DNA from: Mycolicibacterium sp. J2
GTDB lineage: Bacteria; Actinomycetota; Actinomycetes; Mycobacteriales; Mycobacteriaceae
Length of the DNA: 64,000 bases
NCBI RefSeq assembly: GCF_026240945.1
Contig: NZ_JAPFPY010000001.1
Coordinates: forward strand, 310,001-374,000
Reading direction: 5' to 3'
A model generated the notes under the pieces. That model was given only the letters and a program-made list of their open reading frames with translations, was not told the origin of the DNA and did no database searches. The position numbers were made by a program, and so were the translations under genes. This document shows positions 10,648 to 18,677 of this stretch, in pieces (the stretch's first letter is position 1; each line of letters starts with the position of its first letter).

Positions 10648-11202
10648 GTGGTCAGCGCGGGGATACGAGTGGCGGTGTGCGCGGCCGCAGTCGTGCTGAG
10701 CCTGGGCGGTTGCTCCGATCTGACCAACGGCCATCCCACCGGGGCGCCGAACACCGACGGCATCGAACCGACGGTGTCCACCCCGCGGCCCAGCCGAAGC
10801 ACCCCTGCGCCGCCGAGCACGCCGGCCCCGTCCAGCCCCCTGCCCACCACCGCGCCGCCGGGCGCCGAGACCCTCGCCCCGCAGAACGGGTATGTCTTCA
10901 TCCAGACGAAATCGGGGTTGACGCGCTGCCAGGTGTCCACCGCCGACGTGGGGTGTGAATCACAGTTCCAGAACGCTCCCCAGGTGGACGGAGCGCCCGC
11001 CAACGGGGTGCGGTTGAGCGCCGACGGCGAAGTCCATTGGGTGTTGGGCAATCTCGGCGATATTCCGGCTGTCACGCTGGACTACAAGACCTACCGGGCG
11101 CTGGGATGGACCATCGCGGCGTCGTCGGACGGCACCCGGTTCACCAACGACGGCACGGGCCACGGCATGCTCGTGCGGGTCGAGGGCGTGGACGTCTTCT
11201 GA
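10648..11202 (+). CDS. Putative lipoprotein
   Basis: A 184-residue protein with a lipoprotein signal: basic start, hydrophobic VAVCAAAVVLSL, and lipobox SLGGC with Cys at ~22, so it should be anchored to the outer face of the plasma membrane. A Pro/Ser/Thr-rich linker (~30-75) separates the anchor from a C-terminal domain of ~105 residues with two Cys (TRCQVSTADVGCE), probably disulphide-bonded, ending HGMLVRVEGVDVF. This architecture is frequent among mycobacterial Lpp/Lpq proteins; no function can be assigned. The start is GTG. The TIGR03085-type gene begins 16 bp downstream on the same strand. Confidence 0.75.
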   Translation: MVSAGIRVAVCAAAVVLSLGGCSDLTNGHPTGAPNTDGIEPTVSTPRPSRSTPAPPSTPAPSSPLPTTAPPGAETLAPQNGYVFIQTKSGLTRCQVSTADVGCESQFQNAPQVDGAPANGVRLSADGEVHWVLGNLGDIPAVTLDYKTYRALGWTIAASSDGTRFTNDGTGHGMLVRVEGVDVF

Positions 11203-11218
11203 TCATGAGTGGGGGAAT

Positions 11219-11845
11219 GTGATGTCGGTGGCACGACGGGAACGCGCGGCCCTGGTCGCCACCATGCGCGAGACCGGGCCCGACGCCCCGACCCTGTGCG
11301 AGGGTTGGACCACCCGCGACCTGGCTGCGCACCTGGTGGTGCGCGAGCGGCGCATCGACGCCACCCCCGGCATCCTGCTCCCCGCGCTGGCCGGTTACAC
11401 GGCGAAGGTTCAGGAACAGGTGACGGCGTCCAACGACTGGGGCGCCCTGCTGGACAAGGTTGCCGCCGGGCCGCCGGTCTACTCGCCGTTCGCCCTGCTC
11501 GACCCCCTGGTCAACGTCGCCGAGATGTTCATCCATCACGAGGATGTGCGTCGAGCCGGACCATCTTGGGAGCCAAGGACTCTCGACGATCAGACCAGGC
11601 GCGCGCTGACGCGTCAGGTGGCCCAGTTCGCCAGGATGACACTGTCGAAATCCCCGGCCCGGGTCAGCCTGGCCACGCCGGACGGCACGGTGCTGGCCAC
11701 CTCCGGCAGCGGCGCGCCGGTGACCGTCACCGGCGAGCCCGGCGAACTGCTGTTGTTCGCCGCCGGCCGTGAACCGGCGCGGGTGTCCTTCGACGGCGAC
11801 GGTGACGCCGTCGCCGCGCTGCGCGCGGCCCGTCGCGGCCTCTAG
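11219..11845 (+). CDS. TIGR03085-family DinB-like (mycothiol-dependent type) protein
   Basis: A 208-residue member of the DinB/maleylpyruvate-isomerase-like fold, TIGR03085 subgroup. The first helix contains RAALVATMRETGPDAPTLCEGWTTRDLAAHLVVRE, the C-x-G-W-x3-D-x2-A-H-L signature in which His helps bind a metal; a second His pair occurs in NVAEMFIHHEDVRR (~105), consistent with a three-His site. Proteins of this fold in actinobacteria often use mycothiol, but the reaction of this subgroup is not known. GTG at 11219 is followed immediately by ATG at 11222 and either may start; GGGGGA lies just upstream. The LLM oxidoreductase follows 10 bp later. Confidence 0.8.
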   Translation: MMSVARRERAALVATMRETGPDAPTLCEGWTTRDLAAHLVVRERRIDATPGILLPALAGYTAKVQEQVTASNDWGALLDKVAAGPPVYSPFALLDPLVNVAEMFIHHEDVRRAGPSWEPRTLDDQTRRALTRQVAQFARMTLSKSPARVSLATPDGTVLATSGSGAPVTVTGEPGELLLFAAGREPARVSFDGDGDAVAALRAARRGL

Positions 11846-11855
11846 GGTTGTACAC

Positions 11856-12794
11856 ATGGGAACAACCGACTTCCGCGTCTTCGTCGAACCGCAACAAGGT
11901 GCCAGCTACGGTGACCAGCTCGCCGTCGCACAGGCCGCCGAGAAGTTGGCGTTCTCCGCGTTTTTTCGATCGGACCACTACCTGGCCATGAGCGGCGACG
12001 GGCTGCCCGGCCCCACCGACTCGTGGGTCACCCTGGGCGGTATCGCACGGGAGACCTCCACCATCCGGCTGGGCACCATGGTCACCTCGGCCACCTTCCG
12101 TCACCCAGGCCCGCTGGCCATCGCCGTCGCCCAGGTCGACGAAATGAGCGGTGGCCGAATCGAATTGGGCATCGGGGCCGGCTGGTTCGAAGAGGAGCAC
12201 CAGGCCTACGCCATCCCGTTCCCGCCGCTGGGCGAGCGGTTCGACCGGCTCACCGAGCAGTTGCAGATCCTCACCGGCCTGTGGGATACGCCCGTCGGCG
12301 AGACCTTCGACTTCACCGGCAAGCATTACACCGTCAAGGACTCGCCCGCCCTGCCCAAGCCGGTGCAGCGGCCTCTGCCGATCATCATCGGTGGCGGCGG
12401 ACCGAAGCGCACACCCGCGCTCACCGCGCAATACGCCGGCGAGTTCAACATCCCGTTCGCCCCGTTGGACAAGGTCACCGAGCAGTTCAGCCGGGTCGCC
12501 GCGGCGGTCGATGCCGCAGGCCGGGCGCCGGACTCGCTTGTCTACTCGGCGGCGTTCGTATTGTGCGCCGGTCGTGACGAGGCTGAGCTGACCCGGCGCG
12601 CGGGCGCGATCGGCCGCGAGCTGGACGAGATGCGCGGAAACTCGCCGACAGTGGGTACCCCGGCTGAGATCGTCGACAAGCTGGGCCCCTACCTCGACGC
12701 CGGCGTCACGCGGGTATACCTGCAGGTTCTGGACATGTCCGATCTCGATCACCTGGAGTTCTTCGCGTCCGAGGTCATCGGTCAACTCGGTTGA
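11856..12794 (+). CDS. LLM-class F420-dependent oxidoreductase
   Basis: A 312-residue luciferase-like TIM-barrel oxidoreductase. Visible family features are the start DFRVFVEPQQGASYGDQLAVAQAAEKLAFSAFFRSDHYL, the GTMVTSATFRHPGPLAIAVAQVDEMSGGRIELGIGAGW block (~70-110) and IIIGGGGPKRTPALTAQYAGEFN (~180). In mycobacteria this subgroup (TIGR03560-like) generally uses reduced coenzyme F420 rather than FMN. The substrate is unknown. ATG 11856 has an AGGG eight bases upstream. It is cotranscribed with the DinB-like gene (10-bp gap), an association that suggests a small redox or detoxification unit. Confidence 0.87.
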   Translation: MGTTDFRVFVEPQQGASYGDQLAVAQAAEKLAFSAFFRSDHYLAMSGDGLPGPTDSWVTLGGIARETSTIRLGTMVTSATFRHPGPLAIAVAQVDEMSGGRIELGIGAGWFEEEHQAYAIPFPPLGERFDRLTEQLQILTGLWDTPVGETFDFTGKHYTVKDSPALPKPVQRPLPIIIGGGGPKRTPALTAQYAGEFNIPFAPLDKVTEQFSRVAAAVDAAGRAPDSLVYSAAFVLCAGRDEAELTRRAGAIGRELDEMRGNSPTVGTPAEIVDKLGPYLDAGVTRVYLQVLDMSDLDHLEFFASEVIGQLG

Positions 12795-12828
12795 CCCGGC
12801 AGCCATCGGCACCGCGCGGTTACTATCG

Positions 12829-13245
12829 GTGCCCGTGACGGACGAGCGTAGGTGGCATGAACGCACGTCCACGTTGGCCGCGGCCAGTCTCGCCGCGCTG
12901 GCGGCCATCGCGCTGATCGTCTGGGGCACCCTGTTCGTCGCCCGACAGTTCAATCAACCGCAGCAGGCGCCGACGGAGTTCGTCACGCCCAGCTTCTCGG
13001 ACCGTTCGACATCGTCGGCGACCACCACGACCGAGACCATCACCAGCACCAGCCCGCCGGCCACCACCGATATCACCGACCCGGACGCCACCAGTTCGTC
13101 CACCACGTCCTCGACCACCTCGTCGACATCGCCGACGCAGGGACCGCAGACCCGGCACCGCAGCACCGAGCCCAGCGACGGGGAGACGACCACCCGGCGC
13201 CGGCCCCGGTTCAACGAGACCCGGACGCTGTATCCGCCGCCCTGA
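12829..13245 (+). CDS. Single-pass membrane protein with Ser/Thr-rich tail
   Basis: A 138-residue protein: a short charged cytoplasmic end (MPVTDERRWHERTS), one membrane helix (AASLAALAAIALIVWGTLFVA, ~17-38) and a low-complexity Ser/Thr/Pro/Asp-rich extracytoplasmic tail ending in basic residues and LYPPP. The tail composition suggests a cell-wall-spanning or O-mannosylated segment. Start is GTG at 12829 or GTG at 12835. No domain is recognised. It converges on iniC (stop-to-stop 11 bp). Confidence 0.6.
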   Translation: MPVTDERRWHERTSTLAAASLAALAAIALIVWGTLFVARQFNQPQQAPTEFVTPSFSDRSTSSATTTTETITSTSPPATTDITDPDATSSSTTSSTTSSTSPTQGPQTRHRSTEPSDGETTTRRRPRFNETRTLYPPP

Positions 13246-13256
13246 TCAGCAAGCGC

Positions 13257-14750
13257 TCATCGGCCCATGGCGTGGTACTCCGCCACCAGCGCCTCCGCGC
13301 TACGCACCGCCGCCCGGCAGGCCCTGGTGGTGAACGGATCGTTGAGCGGATGATCGGCACGGCGCCGCCAGCGCTGCGCGGCCGCGAACGCCGCCCGCGG
13401 CCCGTCGTACGGGTCGTCGGGGCCCAGCCCCAGCCGGCTGGCCGGGTCGGTGCCCGACCCGCCGATCAGGCGGCGCAACGACGCCATCTCGTCGTCGTTC
13501 AACGTGGTTGGCCGGGAACGCAATTGACTCAGCAGTCGAAGTTCCTCGAACGGGTGGGCGTCGGCGAGCAGCGGGTCGACGTCGGCCAGGATCTGCCTGC
13601 CGGCATACACCGGATTGACCTGGACGAACCGGCGCAGCGCCAGCAGCGCGGTGTGCGCCTTGAGCAGATCGGAGCGCTGCGCGAACTGCTGGTCGATGAC
13701 ATCACGCAGCGCGATCAGCCCGCTGCGCTCCAGCAGTTCGTCGGCCAGCGCCACCGAATCGCCGATCCCCGCGCGCAGCACCGCGATGGCGATCCGGATG
13801 CCGAACATGCCGAACCGGTCCAGCAAGGCCGCCCGGGTCGGCGCGTCCACCGGTAACGAGCTGTCCTCCCTGGCGAACCGGTCCACACTCAGCATCGCCT
13901 TGGTCAGGTCGGCCGGTTCCACCGCGGCCAGCTTCTCCAGCGCCACGAACTCGCTCTGCCGCAACGTCCGTGCGGTCAGGGCCAGCAGCCCCGACACCGG
14001 GATCACCGCCTGGCAGATGCCGGTCTTCTCCATCTCCGAGGTGAACCGGGTGGCCACCTCGCGGGCCGACAGCATCGCGTCGATGCGCCCGGCCCCGATC
14101 TCGTCGGCCCGTGACGCCACGCCGATGACCCCCAACGCCCCCGCCAAACCGCCGACCAGCTCGCCGATCTGCTTGAGCAGCGCGATATCGGCGGCGTTGA
14201 GTGTGCGCAACAGGAACACGACGGCGTCCACCCGGGGCACACCGTCCTCGGGAACCAGCAGCCGCAGCGTGCGCGCCGAGACGTCGCGCGACAGTGACGA
14301 GGTGCCCGGGGTGTCGATGATCGTGGTGTCGATCAACTCGGCGGCCGGCCACTGCACGTCCAGATCCTCGATATCGCCCTCGTCCAGACCGTCGAAGCTG
14401 AACGTCAACCCCCGATCGTGCGGATCCCTGGTGATCGGCACGTTGGACCGGCGGCCGCCGCGATGGTTGGCGGTCACCTTCGGGGTCAGACCGTGCCGGA
14501 ACCGGGTGACCAGCCGGGTGGCCTCGGTGGCATCGGTGGGGGCGATCTCCTCCCCCACCAGGGCATTGACCAGCGTCGACTTGCCTGCCTTGAGGGTGCC
14601 GGCCAGCGCGATGCGGATCGGCTCGTTGAGCCGGGCGCCGATCCGCTGCAGTTCGTTGTGCACGTCCGGCCGGTTCCGGTAGGCGGGGTCGGCCTGATAC
14701 GCCCGGACGGTGCCGGCCAGGATCGCGCGCACATTATCGCTGGTGCTCAT
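13257..14750 (-). CDS. iniC: IniC, dynamin-like GTPase
   Basis: A 497-residue dynamin-family GTPase, last gene of the iniBAC operon induced by cell-wall inhibitors such as isoniazid and ethambutol in mycobacteria. The P-loop ALAGTLKAGKSTLVN is at ~49-63, switch II DTPG in IIDTPGTSSL at ~150, followed by a helical stalk. It lacks the hydrophobic membrane segment found in IniA, so the two may act as a pair. Length is close to IniC of M. tuberculosis (493). It starts 8 bp after the iniA stop, consistent with one transcript. Confidence 0.92.
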   Translation of the reverse strand: MSTSDNVRAILAGTVRAYQADPAYRNRPDVHNELQRIGARLNEPIRIALAGTLKAGKSTLVNALVGEEIAPTDATEATRLVTRFRHGLTPKVTANHRGGRRSNVPITRDPHDRGLTFSFDGLDEGDIEDLDVQWPAAELIDTTIIDTPGTSSLSRDVSARTLRLLVPEDGVPRVDAVVFLLRTLNAADIALLKQIGELVGGLAGALGVIGVASRADEIGAGRIDAMLSAREVATRFTSEMEKTGICQAVIPVSGLLALTARTLRQSEFVALEKLAAVEPADLTKAMLSVDRFAREDSSLPVDAPTRAALLDRFGMFGIRIAIAVLRAGIGDSVALADELLERSGLIALRDVIDQQFAQRSDLLKAHTALLALRRFVQVNPVYAGRQILADVDPLLADAHPFEELRLLSQLRSRPTTLNDDEMASLRRLIGGSGTDPASRLGLGPDDPYDGPRAAFAAAQRWRRRADHPLNDPFTTRACRAAVRSAEALVAEYHAMGR

Positions 14751-14758
14751 ACCGCCGA

Positions 14759-16591
14759 TCAGCTTAATTTGTCGGCGTTGTCCGTCACCTGCCGCAGGAT
14801 GTTGAGCTGGCGCTCCAACTCGGCGATGCGGGTGTTGCGCTCCTTCTCCTCCAGCTGGGCCGACGCCAGCGTGGCCTGCAGCGATTCGTTGAGTGAACGC
14901 GACGTCTGGTTGGCGATACCGCGGTAGTGGTCGCGAAGCTGCCGCTGAATGATCCGCAGCCGGTCCCGGGACTCCTTGTTCACCACGAAGGACACATCGT
15001 CGACGAACCTGCGCATATTGGTCTTGGCCTCGTTGCGCACGCGCAGCATCCGGTTCTCCATGTCCTCCTTATAAGCCTTGCGGCCCAGCAGGAGTCCTGC
15101 CCCCAGCGACAGCGGGTTGAACATGCCGAGACCCGCGAACGAGGTGATCATGCCGAACATCAGCACGCCGCCGTAGGAACCGCGCATCCCGGTGACGATC
15201 TTGTGGCCGGTCTTGATCGGCTTGGCGTCCAGCCGGGCCACGGCTTTGAACTCCCCGAGGTTGGCGCCCATCTCGCGGGCGCTGACATGCGGTTGTTCGA
15301 TGGCATCCAGGCCCGCTTCGGTGAAGGTGCGGGCCACCTCGGCGGCCAAGGCTTCGGCGCGCTGATAGGCCCAGACGAAGTTGTCACCGACGGCGGTGGC
15401 GACGGCGTCTTCGAGCTCCGCGCCGATCTCGGCCCAGTGCTGGGTGGGATCGCAGTTGTCGATCACCCGTTCGGTGTGAGCGGTGATGTGGCGGAACCGG
15501 TTTCGCAGATCGTGGTCGATATCGGCGGTGAGGTCGGCGATACCGTCGTTGAGCACTTGCTGCCACAGCGCGGTCTGCGCCAACGCATCCTGGGCTTCCT
15601 GCTTGCGCCGCTCCAGGTCGGCGGCCAGCTTCCCGCGGGTATCGGGATCGTTGAGCGCCGACAGTTCGGCTTCCGCCGCCAGCGCGAGATGCTCGGCGGC
15701 CGCCTTGATTTCGTCGACGACATGGTCACGCACCCGATCGGTCTCGCGGGACATCACCTTGTCGCCCAGGAACTTCACGAGCTCGGGGAAATTGGATTCC
15801 TCGTTGAGTTCCTTGTCGTTGAGCGTGATCGCGTGGCTGCGCAGCACCGAGCTCACCGGGATCATCGGGGTGGTGATGCCGGCACGCTGCAGGTGTGCGG
15901 TGTTGGCGGCGACGACGTCGCGCCAGTGCGGGTACAGGTCGGTCTTGGTGGCCGCGATGGCGGCGACGGGGCAGATCTCCACGGCTTGGCGCAGGAAGGT
16001 CAGCTCGGGTTCGGTGAACTCCTGACTGGTGTCGCTGATCATCAGCAGCGCGTCAGCCTCGGGCAGTAGGCCCAGGGTGGCCGAGAGGTGGGGTTGGCCG
16101 TGCCCACCGACCCCCGGAGTGTCGATGAAGGTCAGGCCGTTCTTCAGCATCGGGCTGGGCACGCCGACCTCGACGCGCAGCACTTTCCGACCGTGGGCTT
16201 GAGGGGCGGTGCGCAGATCATTGCGCAGATCGGCCATGTCGATGGTGACGAACTCCGGCTCACCGTCGGGCCGAGCGATCGCCAGCCGCGCCCAAGGGTT
16301 TTCGGCGTAGGAGACGACGGTGGCCAGCACTGTGCTCTCGTCGTCGCCGACGCGGGCCACCGGCATGTTCAGCAGGGAGTTCAGCAGCTGACTCTTGCCC
16401 TGTTTGAGCTGACCGGCGATGACGACCCGGATCTGCGGGTCGGTGATCCGCTCCCGGGCGATGCGCAGCCGCTCCACGAGATCGGGGCGGTCGTGGGCGG
16501 CCGCGATCCGGGAGGTGTGGTCGATGAGCTCGACGATCACTTCGACTGTTCTGGCCGGCCTGCCGGCGGGCCGGTCCTGCGGTTGCGTCAT
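14759..16591 (-). CDS. iniA: IniA, bacterial dynamin-like protein
   Basis: A 610-residue dynamin-like GTPase thought to remodel or repair the plasma membrane under envelope stress and linked to isoniazid/ethambutol tolerance. P-loop VIAGQLKQGKSQLLN at ~57-71, FIDTPGVGG switch II at ~153, G4-like ATKTDL at ~220. A long helical middle follows, then a hydrophobic paddle (GVLMFGMITSFAGLGMFNPLSLGAGLLLG, ~485-515) for membrane insertion and a C-terminal coiled coil (LEEKERNTRIAELERQLN). ATG 16591 is preceded by GGAGAGG; the frame extends further upstream but into the iniB-iniA spacer. Length compares with ~640 for M. tuberculosis IniA. Confidence 0.94.
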   Translation of the reverse strand: MTQPQDRPAGRPARTVEVIVELIDHTSRIAAAHDRPDLVERLRIARERITDPQIRVVIAGQLKQGKSQLLNSLLNMPVARVGDDESTVLATVVSYAENPWARLAIARPDGEPEFVTIDMADLRNDLRTAPQAHGRKVLRVEVGVPSPMLKNGLTFIDTPGVGGHGQPHLSATLGLLPEADALLMISDTSQEFTEPELTFLRQAVEICPVAAIAATKTDLYPHWRDVVAANTAHLQRAGITTPMIPVSSVLRSHAITLNDKELNEESNFPELVKFLGDKVMSRETDRVRDHVVDEIKAAAEHLALAAEAELSALNDPDTRGKLAADLERRKQEAQDALAQTALWQQVLNDGIADLTADIDHDLRNRFRHITAHTERVIDNCDPTQHWAEIGAELEDAVATAVGDNFVWAYQRAEALAAEVARTFTEAGLDAIEQPHVSAREMGANLGEFKAVARLDAKPIKTGHKIVTGMRGSYGGVLMFGMITSFAGLGMFNPLSLGAGLLLGRKAYKEDMENRMLRVRNEAKTNMRRFVDDVSFVVNKESRDRLRIIQRQLRDHYRGIANQTSRSLNESLQATLASAQLEEKERNTRIAELERQLNILRQVTDNADKLS

Positions 16592-16632
16592 GTCGTCCTC
16601 TCCTGACCCATCAAAGGCTATGCGCGCCGAAA

Positions 16633-16657
16633 GGCGGGGACCTTCGTGGTCCCCGCC
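16633..16657 (-). terminator. Hairpin in the iniB-iniA spacer (attenuator?)
   Basis: A perfect 10-bp stem (GGCGGGGACC with its complement) and a 5-nt loop, 13 bp after the iniB stop. On the coding strand it is followed by only TTT, so it is more likely a partial terminator or RNA-stability hairpin than a full stop, which would make iniB mRNA more abundant than iniA-iniC. Confidence 0.6.
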
Positions 16658-16670
16658 CATCGGGTGTCGA

Positions 16671-17720
16671 TCAGAACGCGTGGAAAGCGGTGTGCGGCTC
16701 GACGGTGGTGGTGTTGTGCAGGTCGGTGTCGGCGTAGGTGTTGATGCCGCCGGCCTGGTGCACCGACTCGTCGGTCACCGTGGTGTGCACCGAGCTGTCC
16801 TCGTGGACGGAGCTGTCGGCGTGCACCGAGCTGTCGATCGTGGAGTGACCGCTGACCGTGGTGGTGGTCGACGTGGTGGTCGCGGTGTGGCTGGAGCTGT
16901 CCACCACGTTGGTGTTGCCGCTGTCGACGTTGGTCGAGCCGTGGCTGTCGTTGATCACGATGCTGCCCCCGCTGCCGCCGCTGCCGCCGCTGGCGTGACC
17001 GCCGCCCAGGATGCCGCCACCGGCGCTGGCGCCGCCGCCGTTGCCGCCGCTGGTGTCGACGTCCTTGATGACGGGCCCACTGTTGTGCGAGATGACATCG
17101 CCACCGGCGGTCTGCGAGCTGTCGTGCACCTGGTTGCCCGCGCCGACGATCACCGGGGAATGGCTGCCGGTCAACACGTCGTGGACGTTGGTGTTGCCAT
17201 CGCCGATGGTGTTGTCGTGACCGGTGGTGACGGTGCCGGTGTTGGTGCCGTCGACCACCACGCCGCCGTTGGTGGCGGTCGTCGTGGTGGTGGTCTTGCT
17301 ACCGAACAGCGTGATGTCACCGAAGCCGAGGTTGAACGCGCCCTGCTGGGCATTGGCGCCGGCATCCTGGTTGGGGCTGAACACCGGCACGTCGTTGTGG
17401 CTGGCGAAGTCGGTGCTGTTGTGGCTGGCGAAATCGGTCTGCGGCGCGAAGGTCGGCGCCGAGGTGTAGGAGGTCTGCGGCGAGAACGGCGAGGCGAAGC
17501 TGTGGTAGCTCGACACCGCGCTCTGCAGGCCGTACACCGGATCACCGTTGCCCAGTGCGACACCGGCCGGCGCGACGCTGGCCGCGACCGACGCGAGCTG
17601 GGCGGCGCTGACGTTCGGCAGGCCGGCGTCGCGCATGGCCTGGTCGGGGTCGGCCACGAAGGCCGCCGCGACGTCGGGGCTGCGGAACAGGTCGAGGATG
17701 TAGTCGATCAGGGTGGTCAT
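16671..17720 (-). CDS. iniB: IniB-like Gly/Ala/Ser-rich protein
   Basis: A 349-residue protein. Residues 1-50 (MTTLIDYILDLFRSPDVAAAF, then DPDQAMRDAGL) are the IniB N-terminal domain. The rest is low-complexity: Ala/Phe/Gln repeats (SPFSPQTSYTSAPTFAPQTDFASHN), a Gly-rich stretch (GGNGGGASAGGGILGGGHASGG) and Ser/His/Asp repeats (IDSSVHADSSVHEDSSVH) before the end EPHTAFHAF. No signal peptide is evident; the protein resembles the glycine-rich IniB of M. tuberculosis. ATG 17720 has a ribosome site-like GGAAAGG. First gene of iniBAC; its control region carries TTAGGGG motifs. Confidence 0.9.
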   Translation of the reverse strand: MTTLIDYILDLFRSPDVAAAFVADPDQAMRDAGLPNVSAAQLASVAASVAPAGVALGNGDPVYGLQSAVSSYHSFASPFSPQTSYTSAPTFAPQTDFASHNSTDFASHNDVPVFSPNQDAGANAQQGAFNLGFGDITLFGSKTTTTTTATNGGVVVDGTNTGTVTTGHDNTIGDGNTNVHDVLTGSHSPVIVGAGNQVHDSSQTAGGDVISHNSGPVIKDVDTSGGNGGGASAGGGILGGGHASGGSGGSGGSIVINDSHGSTNVDSGNTNVVDSSSHTATTTSTTTTVSGHSTIDSSVHADSSVHEDSSVHTTVTDESVHQAGGINTYADTDLHNTTTVEPHTAFHAF

Positions 17721-17851
17721 CGGAATGCCTTTCCTTCGGGGGTGGTCTGTCTGTTTCCGGGTGGTCCGGCGAACTGACAACAACGTTATGGATTCCGCCC
17801 GACGGCGGGAACGGGGCCGAAACCCCTCCTTGCATATCCCCCATCCGGGGT

Positions 17852-17883
17852 ATAGGGGCCACACCCATTAGGGGATTAGGGGG
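17852..17883. promoter_or_regulatory. TTAGGGG motif cluster upstream of iniB
   Basis: Three copies on the plus strand: ATAGGGG (17852-17858), TTAGGGG (17868-17874), TTAGGGGG (17876-17883), 132-163 bp upstream of the iniB start. The same motif recurs upstream of the neighbouring IniB-domain gene, with the shared core CCCATTAGGGG. It is a candidate binding site for the IniR-like regulator encoded nearby. Confidence 0.6.
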
Positions 17884-17911
17884 ATGGTGGGGCGACCGAC
17901 ATCCGGGCATG

Positions 17912-17946
17912 AAAAAACCCGCTCCCTTGCAGGTGAGCGGGCTTTT
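17912..17946 (-). terminator. Intrinsic terminator after the iniB paralogue
   Basis: Stem of CCCGCTC with GAGCGGG around a short loop, followed on the minus strand by six Ts; the plus strand has five Ts on the other side, so it may work both ways. It separates the IniB-domain gene from the iniBAC promoter region. Confidence 0.85.
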
Positions 17947-17954
17947 TGGGATGT

Positions 17955-18476
17955 TCAGCCGAAGATGTCGAATCCTCCGTCATCGACCGAAGTGTGGTGA
18001 TCACCGCCGTTGTCGGGGTTCCAGTGGGTCTCCAGGCCGGTGTCGACCACGGGCAGGTCGTCGACGGGATGGAGATTCTCAGCAAAGTTCGGCACGTCGG
18101 CCGAATAGTCGTCGACGACGGTCGGGACGCTGTGCTCGAAGGTGTCGGGAAGGGTCACCGCCGACTGCGCATCATCGGTCACCACGACGGGGACGTGATC
18201 GCTGACGGCACCGAAATCACCGAAGGCGTCGAAGGCGGCCGTCGCGGCGCCGCTGGCCCAGACGTTGTCCCCGGAGTCCAGCAGATCGGCACCGCCGGTG
18301 GGCACCGCCGCCGACAGCGACTCGGTGACCACGGGGATCAGATGGTTGACGTCGGCGGTGGTCACGTCCGTGAGGTGGGCGTCGGCGATCGCCTGGCCGG
18401 GATCGGCGGCGTAGCGTGCCGCGGCATCCGGGTCGCGCACCAGCGACATGACGAAGTCCAGCAGTTCATTCGCCAT
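17955..18476 (-). CDS. Second IniB N-terminal-domain protein
   Basis: A 173-residue protein whose first ~50 residues (MANELLDFVMSLVRDPDAAARY, then DPGQAIADAHL) align with the IniB N-terminal domain. The remainder is acidic and Val/Asp-rich without Gly repeats, ending HHTSVDDGGFDIFG. Its length and position between iniB and the IniR-like regulator match Rv0340 of M. tuberculosis, which I infer to be the counterpart. It has its own terminator downstream and a divergent promoter region with three TTAGGGG motifs upstream. Function unknown; likely coregulated with iniBAC. Confidence 0.8.
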   Translation of the reverse strand: MANELLDFVMSLVRDPDAAARYAADPGQAIADAHLTDVTTADVNHLIPVVTESLSAAVPTGGADLLDSGDNVWASGAATAAFDAFGDFGAVSDHVPVVVTDDAQSAVTLPDTFEHSVPTVVDDYSADVPNFAENLHPVDDLPVVDTGLETHWNPDNGGDHHTSVDDGGFDIFG

Positions 18477-18572
18477 CGGATCGCCCTCCTTATCTCCTGT
18501 GAGTTGGCTTCGATGTTATCGATGCACGTCACGGCGCAAATCGGTGCCGAACCCACCTCGCCGATCGCGCTA

Positions 18573-18612
18573 TTAGGGGATGCCCCATTAGGGGTTTCGA
18601 CACGTTAGGGGG
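18573..18612. promoter_or_regulatory. TTAGGGG motif array in the divergent promoter
   Basis: Three direct repeats: TTAGGGG at 18573-18579 and 18588-18594, TTAGGGGG at 18605-18612, spaced 15 and 17 bp. They lie ~97-136 bp upstream of the IniB-domain gene and ~66-105 bp upstream of the Hsp70-like gene. The motif is shared with the iniB control region. Confidence 0.65.
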
Positions 18613-18677
18613 ATTGCCACGGACCGCCGTCGACTGCCACTAAGGTGAGGGCGTCACGACTCTCGACAGGAGATCAC

